From: RHKX01 sp963839535
GTDB taxonomy: Bacteria > Actinomycetota > Thermoleophilia > Solirubrobacterales > 70-9
Direction: 5' to 3'
DNA: 64,000 nucleotides
NCBI GenBank assembly: GCA_963839535.1
Contig: CAWIVF010000014.1
Coordinates: 124,001-188,000 of the forward strand
Shown here: piece after piece, positions 55,166-63,656 of the stretch
Position numbering within the stretch: position 1 is the stretch's first letter
How the letters are laid out: each line of letters starts with the position of its first letter
Position numbers and translations under genes: made by a program
Notes under the pieces: generated by a model
Databases searched by the model: none
Told to the model about the DNA's origin: nothing
The model's input: only the letters and a program-made list of their open reading frames with translations

Positions 55166-55825
55166 GTGCACCCGACCGAGCCCGAGGAGCCCACGGGGCC
55201 GCCCACCCGGGTGCGCCTGATCGGCCGCGCGCTGAGCGCTTCGATCGCCCGCGCGCCCTGGCTCTGGCCGCTGCTGCGCAAGCCGACCGCGAGCTACTTC
55301 GACGACCTCGCCGTCGGCTGGGACGAGCGCACGGGCGCGCCGGGGGTCGATCACCTCGCGCCGCTGGCGCTCGCGGTGACGAAGATCGACCGCCGTCCGG
55401 AGCGCGCCCTCGACATCGGGACGGGCACCGGCGTCGCCGCGCTCTTCGTCGCGCGGGAGTTCCCCTTCGCCTCCGTCCGCGGCGTCGACATCTCCGAGGA
55501 GATGGTCCGCAAGGCGCAGGCCAAGGTCGGCCTCGACCCGTCGGCCCGGGTGGCGTTCCGCGTCGCCGACGCCTCGGCCCTGCCGTACGACGACGGCCAC
55601 TTCGACCTGGTCACGCAGCTGAACATGCCGCCGTTCTTCGCCGAGATCTCCAGGGTCCTCCGCCACGGGGGCCACGCGATCATCGCCGCGAGCTCGGGCC
55701 CCCGGACCCCGTTCTTCACGCCCGATGCCGTCCTCGAGCGCGGCTTTGCGCGTCACGGGATGACCAAGGTCAGCGCCGGCGAGATCGGCCGCGGCTCCTA
55801 CTTCGTGGCCCGGAAGGGCGACTGA
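55166..55825 (+). CDS. Class I SAM-dependent methyltransferase
   Basis: 219 aa, intact. Motif I ALDIGTGTGVAALFVAREF, motif II VRGVDISEEMVRKAQAKV, FRVADASALPYDDGHFDLVT and the later HGGHAIIAASSG define a UbiE-like methyltransferase. Hydrophobic residues near the N-terminus (APWLWPLLRKPTASYFDDLA) suggest a membrane or lipid-linked substrate. GTG at 55166. Its TGA overlaps the ATG of the DAG-kinase-like gene, so it belongs to the same operon. Confidence 0.87.
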   Translation: MHPTEPEEPTGPPTRVRLIGRALSASIARAPWLWPLLRKPTASYFDDLAVGWDERTGAPGVDHLAPLALAVTKIDRRPERALDIGTGTGVAALFVAREFPFASVRGVDISEEMVRKAQAKVGLDPSARVAFRVADASALPYDDGHFDLVTQLNMPPFFAEISRVLRHGGHAIIAASSGPRTPFFTPDAVLERGFARHGMTKVSAGEIGRGSYFVARKGD

Positions 55826-56736
55826 TGCCCGATCCCGGCTCGCCCGGCCCCGGCTCGCCCGGCGGTTACCTGCTGCTGATCAACCCCTCGGCCGGATCGG
55901 GGCGGGCGCTGAAGCGGCTGCCGGCGATCGAGTCGGAGATGCGCAACCACGGCCTCGACTACCGGATCGTCCGCACCACCTCGGTCGAGCACGGCTGCAG
56001 CGAGGCCCTCGCCGGCGCCGCGGCCGGCGAGATCCCCGTCGTCGTCAGCGGCGACGGCCTGGTCGGCAAGGTCGGCGGCGTGCTCGCCGGCGGGGACGTC
56101 CCGCTCGGGATCGTGCCCGGAGGCCGCGGCAACGACTTCGCGCGGGTGCTCGGGATCCCGACCGAGCCCGCCGGTGCCGTCGCCGTCCTCGCGGAGGGAA
56201 ACAGGCGCAGGGTCGACGTCGGTGAGGCGAACGGGGAGCGGTTCGTCTGCATCGCCAGCTGCGGCTTCGACTCCGACGCCAACCGGATCGCCAACGAGGT
56301 GGGAGCCGTGAAGGGCCCCCTCGTCTACGCCTACGCCGCGCTCCGAGCCCTCTCGCAGTGGAGGCCGGCGCACTTCACCGTCACCATCGACGGCGCTGAA
56401 CGGGGCTTCGACGGCTACTCCGTCGCGGTGGCCAACTCGAAGGCGTACGGGGGCGGGATGTTCGTCGCCCCCGATGCCGAGCTCGACGACGGCCTGCTCG
56501 ACGTCGTCACCACCGGCAACGTCTCGAAGCGGGCGTTCCTCCAGAACCTCCCCAAGGTCTTCAAGGGAACCCACGTCGACGAGGCCCAGGTGGACGTCGC
56601 GCGCGGCGCGGTGGTCGAGATCGCGGCCGACCGCCCGTTCGCCGTCTACGCCGACGGCGATCACCTGACCGACCTCCCGGCGACCGTGCGGCTGCTCGAC
56701 GGCGCGCTCGAGCTGATCGCGCCGCCCGCCTCGTGA
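55825..56736 (+). CDS. Diacylglycerol kinase-like lipid kinase (DAGK_cat family)
   Basis: 303 aa, intact. ATP-dependent lipid kinase fold: LLLINPSAGSGRALKRLPAI, the glycine-rich loop and PLGIVPGGRGNDFARVLGIP. The nucleotide loop reads SGDGLVGKVG instead of the canonical GGDGTxxEV, so the Thr and the Glu are replaced. C-terminal beta domain: ANSKAYGGGMFVAPDAELDD and YADGDHLTDLPATV are typical. It may phosphorylate diacylglycerol, sphingoid or another lipid, or have reduced activity. Second gene of the operon. Confidence 0.88.
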   Translation: MPDPGSPGPGSPGGYLLLINPSAGSGRALKRLPAIESEMRNHGLDYRIVRTTSVEHGCSEALAGAAAGEIPVVVSGDGLVGKVGGVLAGGDVPLGIVPGGRGNDFARVLGIPTEPAGAVAVLAEGNRRRVDVGEANGERFVCIASCGFDSDANRIANEVGAVKGPLVYAYAALRALSQWRPAHFTVTIDGAERGFDGYSVAVANSKAYGGGMFVAPDAELDDGLLDVVTTGNVSKRAFLQNLPKVFKGTHVDEAQVDVARGAVVEIAADRPFAVYADGDHLTDLPATVRLLDGALELIAPPAS

Positions 56737-58154
56737 GCGCGCCGGGGGACCCGCTGCTCGGGGGCGAGCGCCTGTTCGCGGCGAAGGTGGCGGCCGCCCG
56801 CGCGATCGGCGGGCTCAGCCGCCGCACCGGCCGCGGCGGCGGGACGACGCTCCCGGGCCGCGTCCTGCTGCGAACCGCCCCCGATGCGATCCGCCGCCTG
56901 AGCGCGGGCCTCGAGGGCAACCGGACGATCATCAGCGCAACCAACGGCAAGACCACGACGGCGGGCATGCTCGCCGCGGCGCTGCATGCGGCGGGACGCC
57001 ACCCGGTCCACAACCGGGCCGGCTCCAACATGGCATGGGGCGTCGCGACGGCGCTGCTCGAGAACCAGGGGAACGAGGGCCTGTTCGAGGTCGACGAGGC
57101 ATGGCTGCCGCGCGTCGCGGCGCAGCTCTCCCCCACCCTGCTCGTCCTCGGCAACCTCTTCCGCGACCAGCTCGACCGCTACGGCGAGCTCGAGCGGATC
57201 GCCGACGACTGGGCCGAGCTGATCGAGTCCCGCGAGGGCAGCACCGGGCTCGTGCTCAACGCCGATGACCCGCTGATCGCCGACCTCGGCCGCGACGGCA
57301 GCGACGCCGGCCTGCGGCGGCGCGAGGGAGTGACGTACTTCGGGATCGAGGATCCCTCCCAGGCGATCCCGGAGCTCCAGCACGCATTCGATGCCAAGCA
57401 CTGCCGCCGCTGCGGCGCCCCGTACACGTACGAGCGGGCGTTCGTGGGCCACCTCGGCCACTACACGTGCCCGAACTGTGGAGCGGATCGGCCGAAGCCG
57501 GACGTCTACGCCACCGACATCGCGCTGAACGGGATCGAGGGCTCCTCCTTCACCGTCCACACCCCGGCCGCCGAGCTCCGCATCGAGCTGCCGCTGCCGG
57601 GCCTCTACAACGTCTACAACGCCCTCGGCGCGATTGCCGCCGCCGGCGCGCTCGGCGTCGGCGCCGACGACGTCCGCAGCGGCCTCGCAAGCGTCCAGGC
57701 GGTGTTCGGCCGGGTCGAGACGATCCGGGTCGGCGAGCGCTCGCTGTCGATCCTGCTGATCAAGAACCCGGCCGGGGCCAACGAGGTCCTGCGCACCCTG
57801 CGCCTCGAGTCGGAGCGCGCCGGCGGGCCGCTGGACGTCTGGCTGGCTCTGAACGACCGGATCGCCGACGGCCGCGACGTCTCCTGGATCTGGGACGCCG
57901 ACTTCGAGCTGCTGGCCGGATGCGTCGCCCAGATCACCTGCAGCGGGACCCGCGCGGCGGAGATCGCCCTGCGCCTCAAGTACGCGGGCTGGCCGGCGGA
58001 GCGGATCGAGATCGTGGAGGGGATCAGCACGTCTCTCGACCACGCGCTCGACGGCGCCGGGGACCGCCTCTTCGCGCTGCCCACCTACACGGCGCTGATC
58101 GAGCTGCGCACCCTGCTCGCCCGCCGCGGCCTCGTCGGGGAGTTCTGGCGATGA
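56733..58154 (+). CDS. murT: Lipid II isoglutaminyl synthase, subunit MurT
   Basis: 473 aa, intact. Mur-ligase fold; activates the D-Glu gamma position of lipid II, amidated with ammonia from GatD. Walker-type ATP loop ISATNGKTTTAGM, VFEVDEAWLPRVA-type central block (LFEVDEAWLPRVAAQLSPTL), and the MurT-specific zinc ribbon CRRCGAPYTYERAFVGH with YTCPNCGADRP. The C-terminal DUF1727 domain has LLIKNPAGANEVLRTL. GTG at 56733 overlaps the kinase stop. GatD is encoded two genes on, separated only by a methyltransferase gene. Confidence 0.95.
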   Translation: MSAPGDPLLGGERLFAAKVAAARAIGGLSRRTGRGGGTTLPGRVLLRTAPDAIRRLSAGLEGNRTIISATNGKTTTAGMLAAALHAAGRHPVHNRAGSNMAWGVATALLENQGNEGLFEVDEAWLPRVAAQLSPTLLVLGNLFRDQLDRYGELERIADDWAELIESREGSTGLVLNADDPLIADLGRDGSDAGLRRREGVTYFGIEDPSQAIPELQHAFDAKHCRRCGAPYTYERAFVGHLGHYTCPNCGADRPKPDVYATDIALNGIEGSSFTVHTPAAELRIELPLPGLYNVYNALGAIAAAGALGVGADDVRSGLASVQAVFGRVETIRVGERSLSILLIKNPAGANEVLRTLRLESERAGGPLDVWLALNDRIADGRDVSWIWDADFELLAGCVAQITCSGTRAAEIALRLKYAGWPAERIEIVEGISTSLDHALDGAGDRLFALPTYTALIELRTLLARRGLVGEFWR

Positions 58155-58904
58155 GCGTCTCCGCTCCGCCCATCCCCGTGGCCGTCACCTGGCACGACGC
58201 CGAATGCGGCGGCTACGGCTCCGACCTGCCCTTCTGGGAGGCCCTCGCCTCGAGCTGCGGGGGCCCGGTCCTCGACCTCGGCGCCGGCACCGGCCGGGTC
58301 GCCCTGCACCTGGCGGCGGCGGGTCACGAGGTGGTGGCCGTCGACCTGGACCCCGAGCTGGTCGCGGCGCTCGCGGATCGAGCGGCCGAGCGAGGCCTCA
58401 GCGAGCGCATCGAGGTCGTCTGCGCGGACGTCCGTGAGCTCGACCTCGGCCGCCGCTTCCCGCTGATCCTGGCGCCGATGCAGCTCATGCACATGTTCGG
58501 CGGGGCGGCCAACCGGCGGCTGGCCCTGGAGGCCGTCGCGGCGCACCTCGACGCCGCCGGGACCTTCGCCGCCGCGCTGCTGGCGGAGCCGCTCCCGCCC
58601 TCCGGCCCGACCGAGCCCCTCCCCGACGTCCGGGAGGTCGAGGGCTGGATCCACTCGAGCCTGCCGCTCGAGGTCCGGGTCGAGGGCGAGGCTGATCACG
58701 ATCGTCCGCCTGCGCCAACTCGTCGCCCCCGGCGGGGAGCTCACCGATGACCTCCACGAGCTCACGGTCGACCGCCTCCGGCCGGGCGTCCTCGAGGCCG
58801 AGGCCGCCGCCATGGGGCTGGAGACCGTCTCGACGGCGACGATCCCGGAGAGCGACGACCACGTCGGCTCGCTTGCACTCATCATGGAGCGCGCCGATGT
58901 CTGA
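58151..58904 (+). CDS. Class I methyltransferase between murT and gatD, frameshifted
   Basis: About 250 aa. Motif I VLDLGAGTGRVALHLAAAGH, EVVAVDLDPELVAALADRAA and CADVRELDLGRRFPLILAPM show a SAM-binding domain; the last part has ITIVRLRQLVAPGGEL and DRLRPGVLEAEAAAMGLE. A surplus G near 58691 breaks the frame. ATG overlaps the murT stop (ATGA) and its TGA lies inside gatD (8 nt overlap), so it is deeply embedded in the operon. The substrate is unknown; a role in peptidoglycan or lipid II modification is only a guess from position. Confidence 0.85.
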
Positions 58905-59637
58905 GCTGCGCCTGCTGGCCCTCTATCCGGAGCAGATGAACATCTACGCCGACCGCGGCAACGTGCTCTTCCTCGAGCAGCGCTGCCGCTGGCGGGGGAT
59001 CGGGTTCTCCTACGAGGCTTCGGGCCCGGGGGAGCAATTCGACCCCGCGATGCACGACCTGATCTACATCGGCGGCGGTCAGGATCGCGACCAGGTGATG
59101 GTCGCCGAGGACATGCTCCGCAGCAAGCGCGATGCCCTCGCCTTCGCGGTCGACGACGAGGCCGTCGTTCTCGCCGTCTGCGGCGGCTACCAGCTCCTCG
59201 GCGAGTCCTACGTGCTCGGCGATCGCCGGATCGAGGGGCTTGGCCTCGCCGACCTCGTGACCGTGCGGGAGCCGGGCGAGCGGCTGATCGGCAACGTCGC
59301 GATCGAGGTCGACCTCGGCTCCGGGCCGCGCGTGCTGGCCGGTTTCGAGAACCACGGCGGCAGGACGAACCTCGGGCCCGGGGCCACCCCGCTCGGGCGC
59401 GTCCTCCACGGCCACGGCAACAACGGTCGCGACGGCCACGAGGGCGTGATCGCCGCCAACATGATCGGGACCTACATGCACGGGCCCCTGCTGCCCAAGA
59501 ACGCCTGGCTCGCCGACGAGCTGATCGCGCGCGCGATCGAGCGCCGCGACGGCACCAGGCCAGACCTCGAGCCGCTCGACGACCGGCTCGAGGATGCGGC
59601 GCACGAGGGCGCCCTCGCCGCGGCCCGCGCGGGCTGA
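58897..59637 (+). CDS. gatD: Lipid II isoglutaminyl synthase, glutamine amidotransferase subunit GatD
   Basis: 246 aa, intact. Class I glutamine amidotransferase (CobB/CobQ-like) that supplies ammonia to MurT. The catalytic Cys is in LAVCGGYQLLGESY, the His in GTYMHGPLLPKN, and DLIYIGGGQDRDQ is the conserved N-terminal block; the opening LLALYPEQMNIYADRGNVLF is diagnostic for GatD. Peptidoglycan Glu amidation is typical of Gram-positives and actinobacteria. Last gene of the tight five-gene operon. Confidence 0.95.
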   Translation: MSELRLLALYPEQMNIYADRGNVLFLEQRCRWRGIGFSYEASGPGEQFDPAMHDLIYIGGGQDRDQVMVAEDMLRSKRDALAFAVDDEAVVLAVCGGYQLLGESYVLGDRRIEGLGLADLVTVREPGERLIGNVAIEVDLGSGPRVLAGFENHGGRTNLGPGATPLGRVLHGHGNNGRDGHEGVIAANMIGTYMHGPLLPKNAWLADELIARAIERRDGTRPDLEPLDDRLEDAAHEGALAAARAG

Positions 59638-59684
59638 CCCGCCGACGCCCGAGCCCGGCTCCGGATCACTACGCTGCCGGGCCT

Positions 59685-60171
59685 GTGGAGGCCGAGAAGA
59701 CAACGATCGGGTGGCGCGAGTGGGTCCGCCTGCCCGCCCTCGACGGCGCCGTCGTCAAGGCGAAGATCGACACCGGCGCCCGCACCTCGTCGCTGCATGC
59801 GTTCGACGTCAGCGAGTCCGAGCGCGACGGCGAGACCTGGATCGACTTCGGCTTCCACCCGATCCAGCGGGACACCGACACGGTCGCCCGAGGCTCCGCC
59901 CGGCTCATCGACCGCCGCAAGGTGACCGCCTCGAGCGGCCACAGCGAGGTCCGCTACGTCGTCGAGACGGACCTCGAGCTGAACGAGACCACCTTCCCGA
60001 TCGAGCTCTCGCTCAGCAGCCGCGACGCGATGGGGTTCCGGATGCTGCTCGGCCGGCGCGCGATCCGCGAGCGCTGCGTGGTCGACGCCGGGCGCTCCTA
60101 CCTCGGGCGCCGAGTCCAAGGAGCAGCGCCGGCGCGCGCGGCGGGCCAGGAAGCGGGCGGCGAAGGCATGA
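59685..60171 (+). CDS. RimB-like ATP-dependent zinc protease (retropepsin-like), frameshifted at 3' end
   Basis: About 161 aa. The family motif VKAKIDTGARTSSLHAFDV contains the aspartic-protease-like DTGA, followed by VRYVVETDLELNETTFPIEL and MGFRMLLGRRAIRERCVVD. In other bacteria the RimB/RimA partner of RimK acts on ribosomal S6 glutamate tails. A surplus C near 60109 breaks the frame; the restored tail is basic (ESKEQRRRARRARKRA) and its TGA overlaps the ATG of the rimK-like gene. TACGCT lies 9 nt before the GTG at 59685. Confidence 0.87.
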
Positions 60172-61075
60172 AGATCGCGGTCCTGAGCCGGCGCCCGTCG
60201 CTGTACTCCACCCGCCGCCTGGTCGAGGCCGGCCGCGAGCGCGAGCACGAGATGCACGTCATCAACTACCTGCGCTGCTACATGGACATCACCTCGCACA
60301 AGCCGAAGGTGCTGTTCAAGGGCGAGCCGGTCGAGGGGTTCGACGCCGTGATCCCGCGGATCGGCGCCAGCAACGCCTTCTACGGCGCCTCGGTGGTCCG
60401 GCAGTTCGAGATGATGGACGTGTTCAGCGCGAACGAGTCGCAGGGCATCAGCCGCGCCCACGACAAGCTGCGCCAGCTCCAGCTCCTCGCCCGCGCGGGG
60501 ATCGGCCTGCCGGTCACCGGCTTCGCCCACGACCTCGAGGACATCGACGGGATGATCGACTCGGTCGGCGGCGCCCCGGTCGTGGTCAAGCTGCTGCAGG
60601 GCACGCAGGGCAAGGGCGTCGTCCTGGCCGAGACCCGCAAGGCGGCCGAGTCGGTGATCGGCGCCTTCCGCGAGCTCGACGCCAACATCCTCGTCCAGGA
60701 GTTCATCAAGGAGTCGAAGGGCTCCGACATCCGCGCGTTCGTGGTCGGCAAGCGCGTCGTCGCGGCGATGCAGCGCACGCGCCGCGAAGGGCGAGTTCCG
60801 CTCCAACATCCACCGCGGCGGCACGGCGGAGCGGGCGAAGCTGACGCCCGGAGGAGCGCTCGACCGCCGTCCGCGCGGCCAAGCACATGGGCCTGGCCGT
60901 CGCCGGCGTCGACCTGATGCGCTCCAACCACGGCCCGGTCGTGCTCGAGGTCAACAGCTCGCCCGGCCTCGAGGGCATCGAGGCCTCGACCGGCGTCGAC
61001 GTCGCGGGGAAGATCATCGAGTTCCTCGAGAAGAACGCCGGCAGGCCGCGGTCGAAGTCGCGGGTCAAGGGCTAG
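60168..61075 (+). CDS. rimK: RimK family alpha-L-glutamate ligase, frameshifted
   Basis: About 302 aa. ATP-grasp ligase; RimK adds Glu residues to ribosomal protein S6. Blocks: MKIAVLSRRPSLYSTRRLVE, DAVIPRIGASNAFYG, VVVKLLQGTQGKGVVLAET, ILVQEFIKESKGSDIRAFVV and the metal-binding VLEVNSSPGLEGIE. Breaks near 60783 and 60851 each fit one surplus base; the restored reading includes FRSNIHRGGTAERAKLTPEE. Encoded between the RimB-like protease and an AstE/aspartoacylase-like protein, the usual three-gene set. Confidence 0.92.
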
Positions 61076-61083
61076 GCCGCCAC

Positions 61084-62085
61084 GTGCCGGCCGGCGAGGA
61101 GAGCGCCCGCCCCTTCCAGCTCGCCGACCTCGAGGTCGCGCCCGGCGAGCGCGGCGAGGTCGAGATCCACGTCGAGCGGCTGGCGACCGGCCCCTGGATC
61201 TCGATCCCGACCGTCGTGCTCAACGGCCGTCGCGAGGGCCCGGCGGTCTGCGTCTCCGCCGCCGTCCACGGCGACGAGGTCAACGGCGTCGAGGCGATCC
61301 GGCAGCTGCTCGTCGACCTGCGCCCCGAGGAGATGGCGGGCACGCTGGTCGCCGTGCCGGTCGTCAACGAGCTCGGCTTCATGGCGGGCAACCGCTACCT
61401 GCCTGACGGCCGCGACCTCAACCGCTCCTTCCCCGGCTCCCCGCGGGGCTCGCTGGCGGGGCGGCTCGCCCACCTGTTCATGAGCGAGGTCGTGAGCCGC
61501 TGCGACTACGGCATCGACCTGCACTGCGGCTCGGGCAGGCGCGCGAACCTGCCCCAGATCAGGGCCGACCTCGAGGACGAGCGGACCCGCGAGGCAGCCG
61601 CCGCCTTCGGGGCCCCGGCGACGATCCACGCCCGCACCCGCGACGGCTCGCTGCGCGAGGCGGCGACCCAGCAGGGGATGGCGATGCTCCTCTTCGAGGG
61701 CGGCGAGTCGAACCGCTTCGACCCCTACGCGATCGATGCCGCCGGCGAGGGCATCCGCCGCGTGCTCGCCTCGCTCGGCCTGATCGACAGCGCCCCCGGC
61801 AGCTCCGTCCCCGACTTCGTCAGCCACGAGACCCGCTGGGTGCGCGCCTCCCGCGGCGGCATGCTCCGCCTCGAGGTCGAGCTCGGCGACCGGGTCGAGG
61901 CGCGGCAGGCCCTCGGAGCCTTCTCCGACATCTACGGGCGCCGCAACCTGGCCGTGCGGGCGCCCTTCGCGGGCATGGTGATCGGCCTCAGCCGCAGCCC
62001 GCTGATCAACCAGGGCGACGCGCTGGTGCACGTGGCCCGCGAGGCCGGCGACGAAGGCGATTCAGTTGACGCGGAGCAGGTCTGA
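61084..62085 (+). CDS. Succinylglutamate desuccinylase/aspartoacylase (AstE/AspA-like) family protein
   Basis: 333 aa, intact. M14-like zinc fold: SAAVHGDEVNGVEAIRQLL holds the first His/Glu, DGRDLNRSFPGSPRGSLAGR the substrate loop, and DLHCGSGRR the third His; a C-terminal barrel (LELGDRVEARQALGAFSDIY-like, here VELGDRVEARQALGAFSDIY) and PLINQGDALVHVARE follow. In the RimK cluster this enzyme is thought to remove or trim Glu modifications; the reaction here is inferred from context. GTG at 61084. Confidence 0.88.
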   Translation: MPAGEESARPFQLADLEVAPGERGEVEIHVERLATGPWISIPTVVLNGRREGPAVCVSAAVHGDEVNGVEAIRQLLVDLRPEEMAGTLVAVPVVNELGFMAGNRYLPDGRDLNRSFPGSPRGSLAGRLAHLFMSEVVSRCDYGIDLHCGSGRRANLPQIRADLEDERTREAAAAFGAPATIHARTRDGSLREAATQQGMAMLLFEGGESNRFDPYAIDAAGEGIRRVLASLGLIDSAPGSSVPDFVSHETRWVRASRGGMLRLEVELGDRVEARQALGAFSDIYGRRNLAVRAPFAGMVIGLSRSPLINQGDALVHVAREAGDEGDSVDAEQV

Positions 62086-62093
62086 GCCCGGGA

Positions 62094-63656
62094 TCAGCGA
62101 CGCCGGCTGATCTTCCAGATGCCCTCTGAGCGGCCGTCCTTGGCCTCCGCGCTGCCGATGAAGTAGACGCGTCCCCGGGCCTCGGTCGGGTCGACGACGC
62201 CGAGGCTCTCGATCCCCCGCTCGATTCGGATTCGCCGCAGACTCTTTCTGGAACCGGTTGTGGAGAGCAGACGCGCACGGCTCCTGACCCTGTCGCTGAG
62301 CAGTGCTCGCTCACCGGTTGAGGCAACCGCCCCTGGGGAGCCGGGAACGACGGAGGCGAGCGGCACCGTCGTTTCGGACGTTCCCAGGCTGACCCATTTC
62401 CTGGTTGTGAGTTCGGGGAACTCGCCGTAGCCAGCGTCGAAGATGAGCGCCGGTCCGGTCGGCGTCCCGAACTGGGATCGATTGGGCATTCCGCCGTCGC
62501 CAAACAGGACTTGGAACCGCCGCAGCGGCCGGGGAGGCGCATCCACCGAGCTGATCGCCCAGAGAATGTTGTTGCGGTTGAGGAAGAGGTGACCGAGGGT
62601 CTCGGCGAACCCGAATGGCACGGGGCTGGCCCCGGGGTACCCGGCGAAGTCGTAGTACGGCGCTGTCCCAGCGACCGTGCCGTCGGTGGTCCAGAGCTCG
62701 GTCTGCAGCGCCCCGTAGCGGTCTCCGAAGACGAGCGCGTCGCCAAGGGCCCCGCCGTCGAGGCCCCCTCCGCTCATCTCCAGCCCGAGCGAGAAGGTCC
62801 CCGCTGAAGTCCCGTCCGTGCGCCAGAGCTCGACCGGCTCCTCCGATCCCCGGTACGCCGTGAAGTACATGAGGTCGCCCGCCGGCAGCCGGTCGACCGA
62901 TCCGATGATCGCGAAGTGGGAGTTCTCGCTGCCCGGGTTGATGTCGGCGATCAGCTCGGTGCCCTTCGAGGTCCCGTCCGTCCGCCACCACTCCCGGCCA
63001 TGCTCGGGATCGCTTATCGGGAGGACGACGGCACCGCCCTCGAGGCTGACCGGAACGTCGTAGACGTCAACACCGCTCTCTGGACCGGGCATCGCGTCGA
63101 TCAGGATGTGGGTGCCCTCCGGGGTTCCGTCCGTCGTCCACCACTCGATGCCGTGGATCCCGTCGTCGGCGGCGAACACCAGACGCGGTCTGGGCTCAGT
63201 GGGGGCGTAGGGGTCGTAAGGGTCGTACGGCTCGTAGTCGCCGTAGATGGCGGCGCCCTCCCGGCGGAAGGCCTTGAGCTGCTTCGTCCCGTCATCGGAC
63301 CCATCGGTGACCCACAGCCCGGGATGACGCGCTTCCCGGCCCTGTCCCCGGCGTGATCGCTCCGCGATGAAGACCGCTCGCCTGCCCAGGGGACCGACGA
63401 TCTCCGACGCCGCCGGCGACTCGACCGCCCTTGCCTGCAGGCGGGGACGACGCTCGTCTGCGACAGCCGCCGAGGACCCGGCCAAACAGACCAAGCCCGC
63501 GAGGCCCGCGACCACCAGTCGGAGCCGCAGTCCGCAATCCCCTCCCCGAATTCCCCGATCGTCGCAAGAGATGGATAGTAGGCCAACAAAAGGGGCGACC
63601 CGAACACAACGTGGCCCGTGAGGCTGGGTAGTCGCTCCTAAGCCTGCATTCGCCAC
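62094..63656 (-). CDS. Secreted ELWxxDGT-repeat protein
   Basis: 520 aa as read. Five clear repeats of about 60-70 residues: LWVTDGSDDGTKQL, EWWTTDGTPEGTHIL, EWWRTDGTSKGTELI, ELWRTDGTSAGTFSL and ELWTTDGTVAGTAPY, a propeller-like repeat of exported proteins. The signal peptide is RLRLVVAGLAGLVCLAGSSA. The first 45 residues from ATG 63656 overlap the neighbouring gene's 3' end and look non-coding; a TTG at about 63543 after GGGGAGGGGA would be a natural start if one base there is surplus. The function is unknown. Confidence 0.75.
   Translation of the reverse strand: MANAGLGATTQPHGPRCVRVAPFVGLLSISCDDRGIRGGDCGLRLRLVVAGLAGLVCLAGSSAAVADERRPRLQARAVESPAASEIVGPLGRRAVFIAERSRRGQGREARHPGLWVTDGSDDGTKQLKAFRREGAAIYGDYEPYDPYDPYAPTEPRPRLVFAADDGIHGIEWWTTDGTPEGTHILIDAMPGPESGVDVYDVPVSLEGGAVVLPISDPEHGREWWRTDGTSKGTELIADINPGSENSHFAIIGSVDRLPAGDLMYFTAYRGSEEPVELWRTDGTSAGTFSLGLEMSGGGLDGGALGDALVFGDRYGALQTELWTTDGTVAGTAPYYDFAGYPGASPVPFGFAETLGHLFLNRNNILWAISSVDAPPRPLRRFQVLFGDGGMPNRSQFGTPTGPALIFDAGYGEFPELTTRKWVSLGTSETTVPLASVVPGSPGAVASTGERALLSDRVRSRARLLSTTGSRKSLRRIRIERGIESLGVVDPTEARGRVYFIGSAEAKDGRSEGIWKISRRR

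Noticed and set aside
63545..63656. The first 45 codons of the ELWxxDGT gene as real coding sequence
   Set aside because: They overlap the neighbouring gene's end, have no signal features and precede a much better signal peptide; kept in the span only because it is the sole in-frame ATG.
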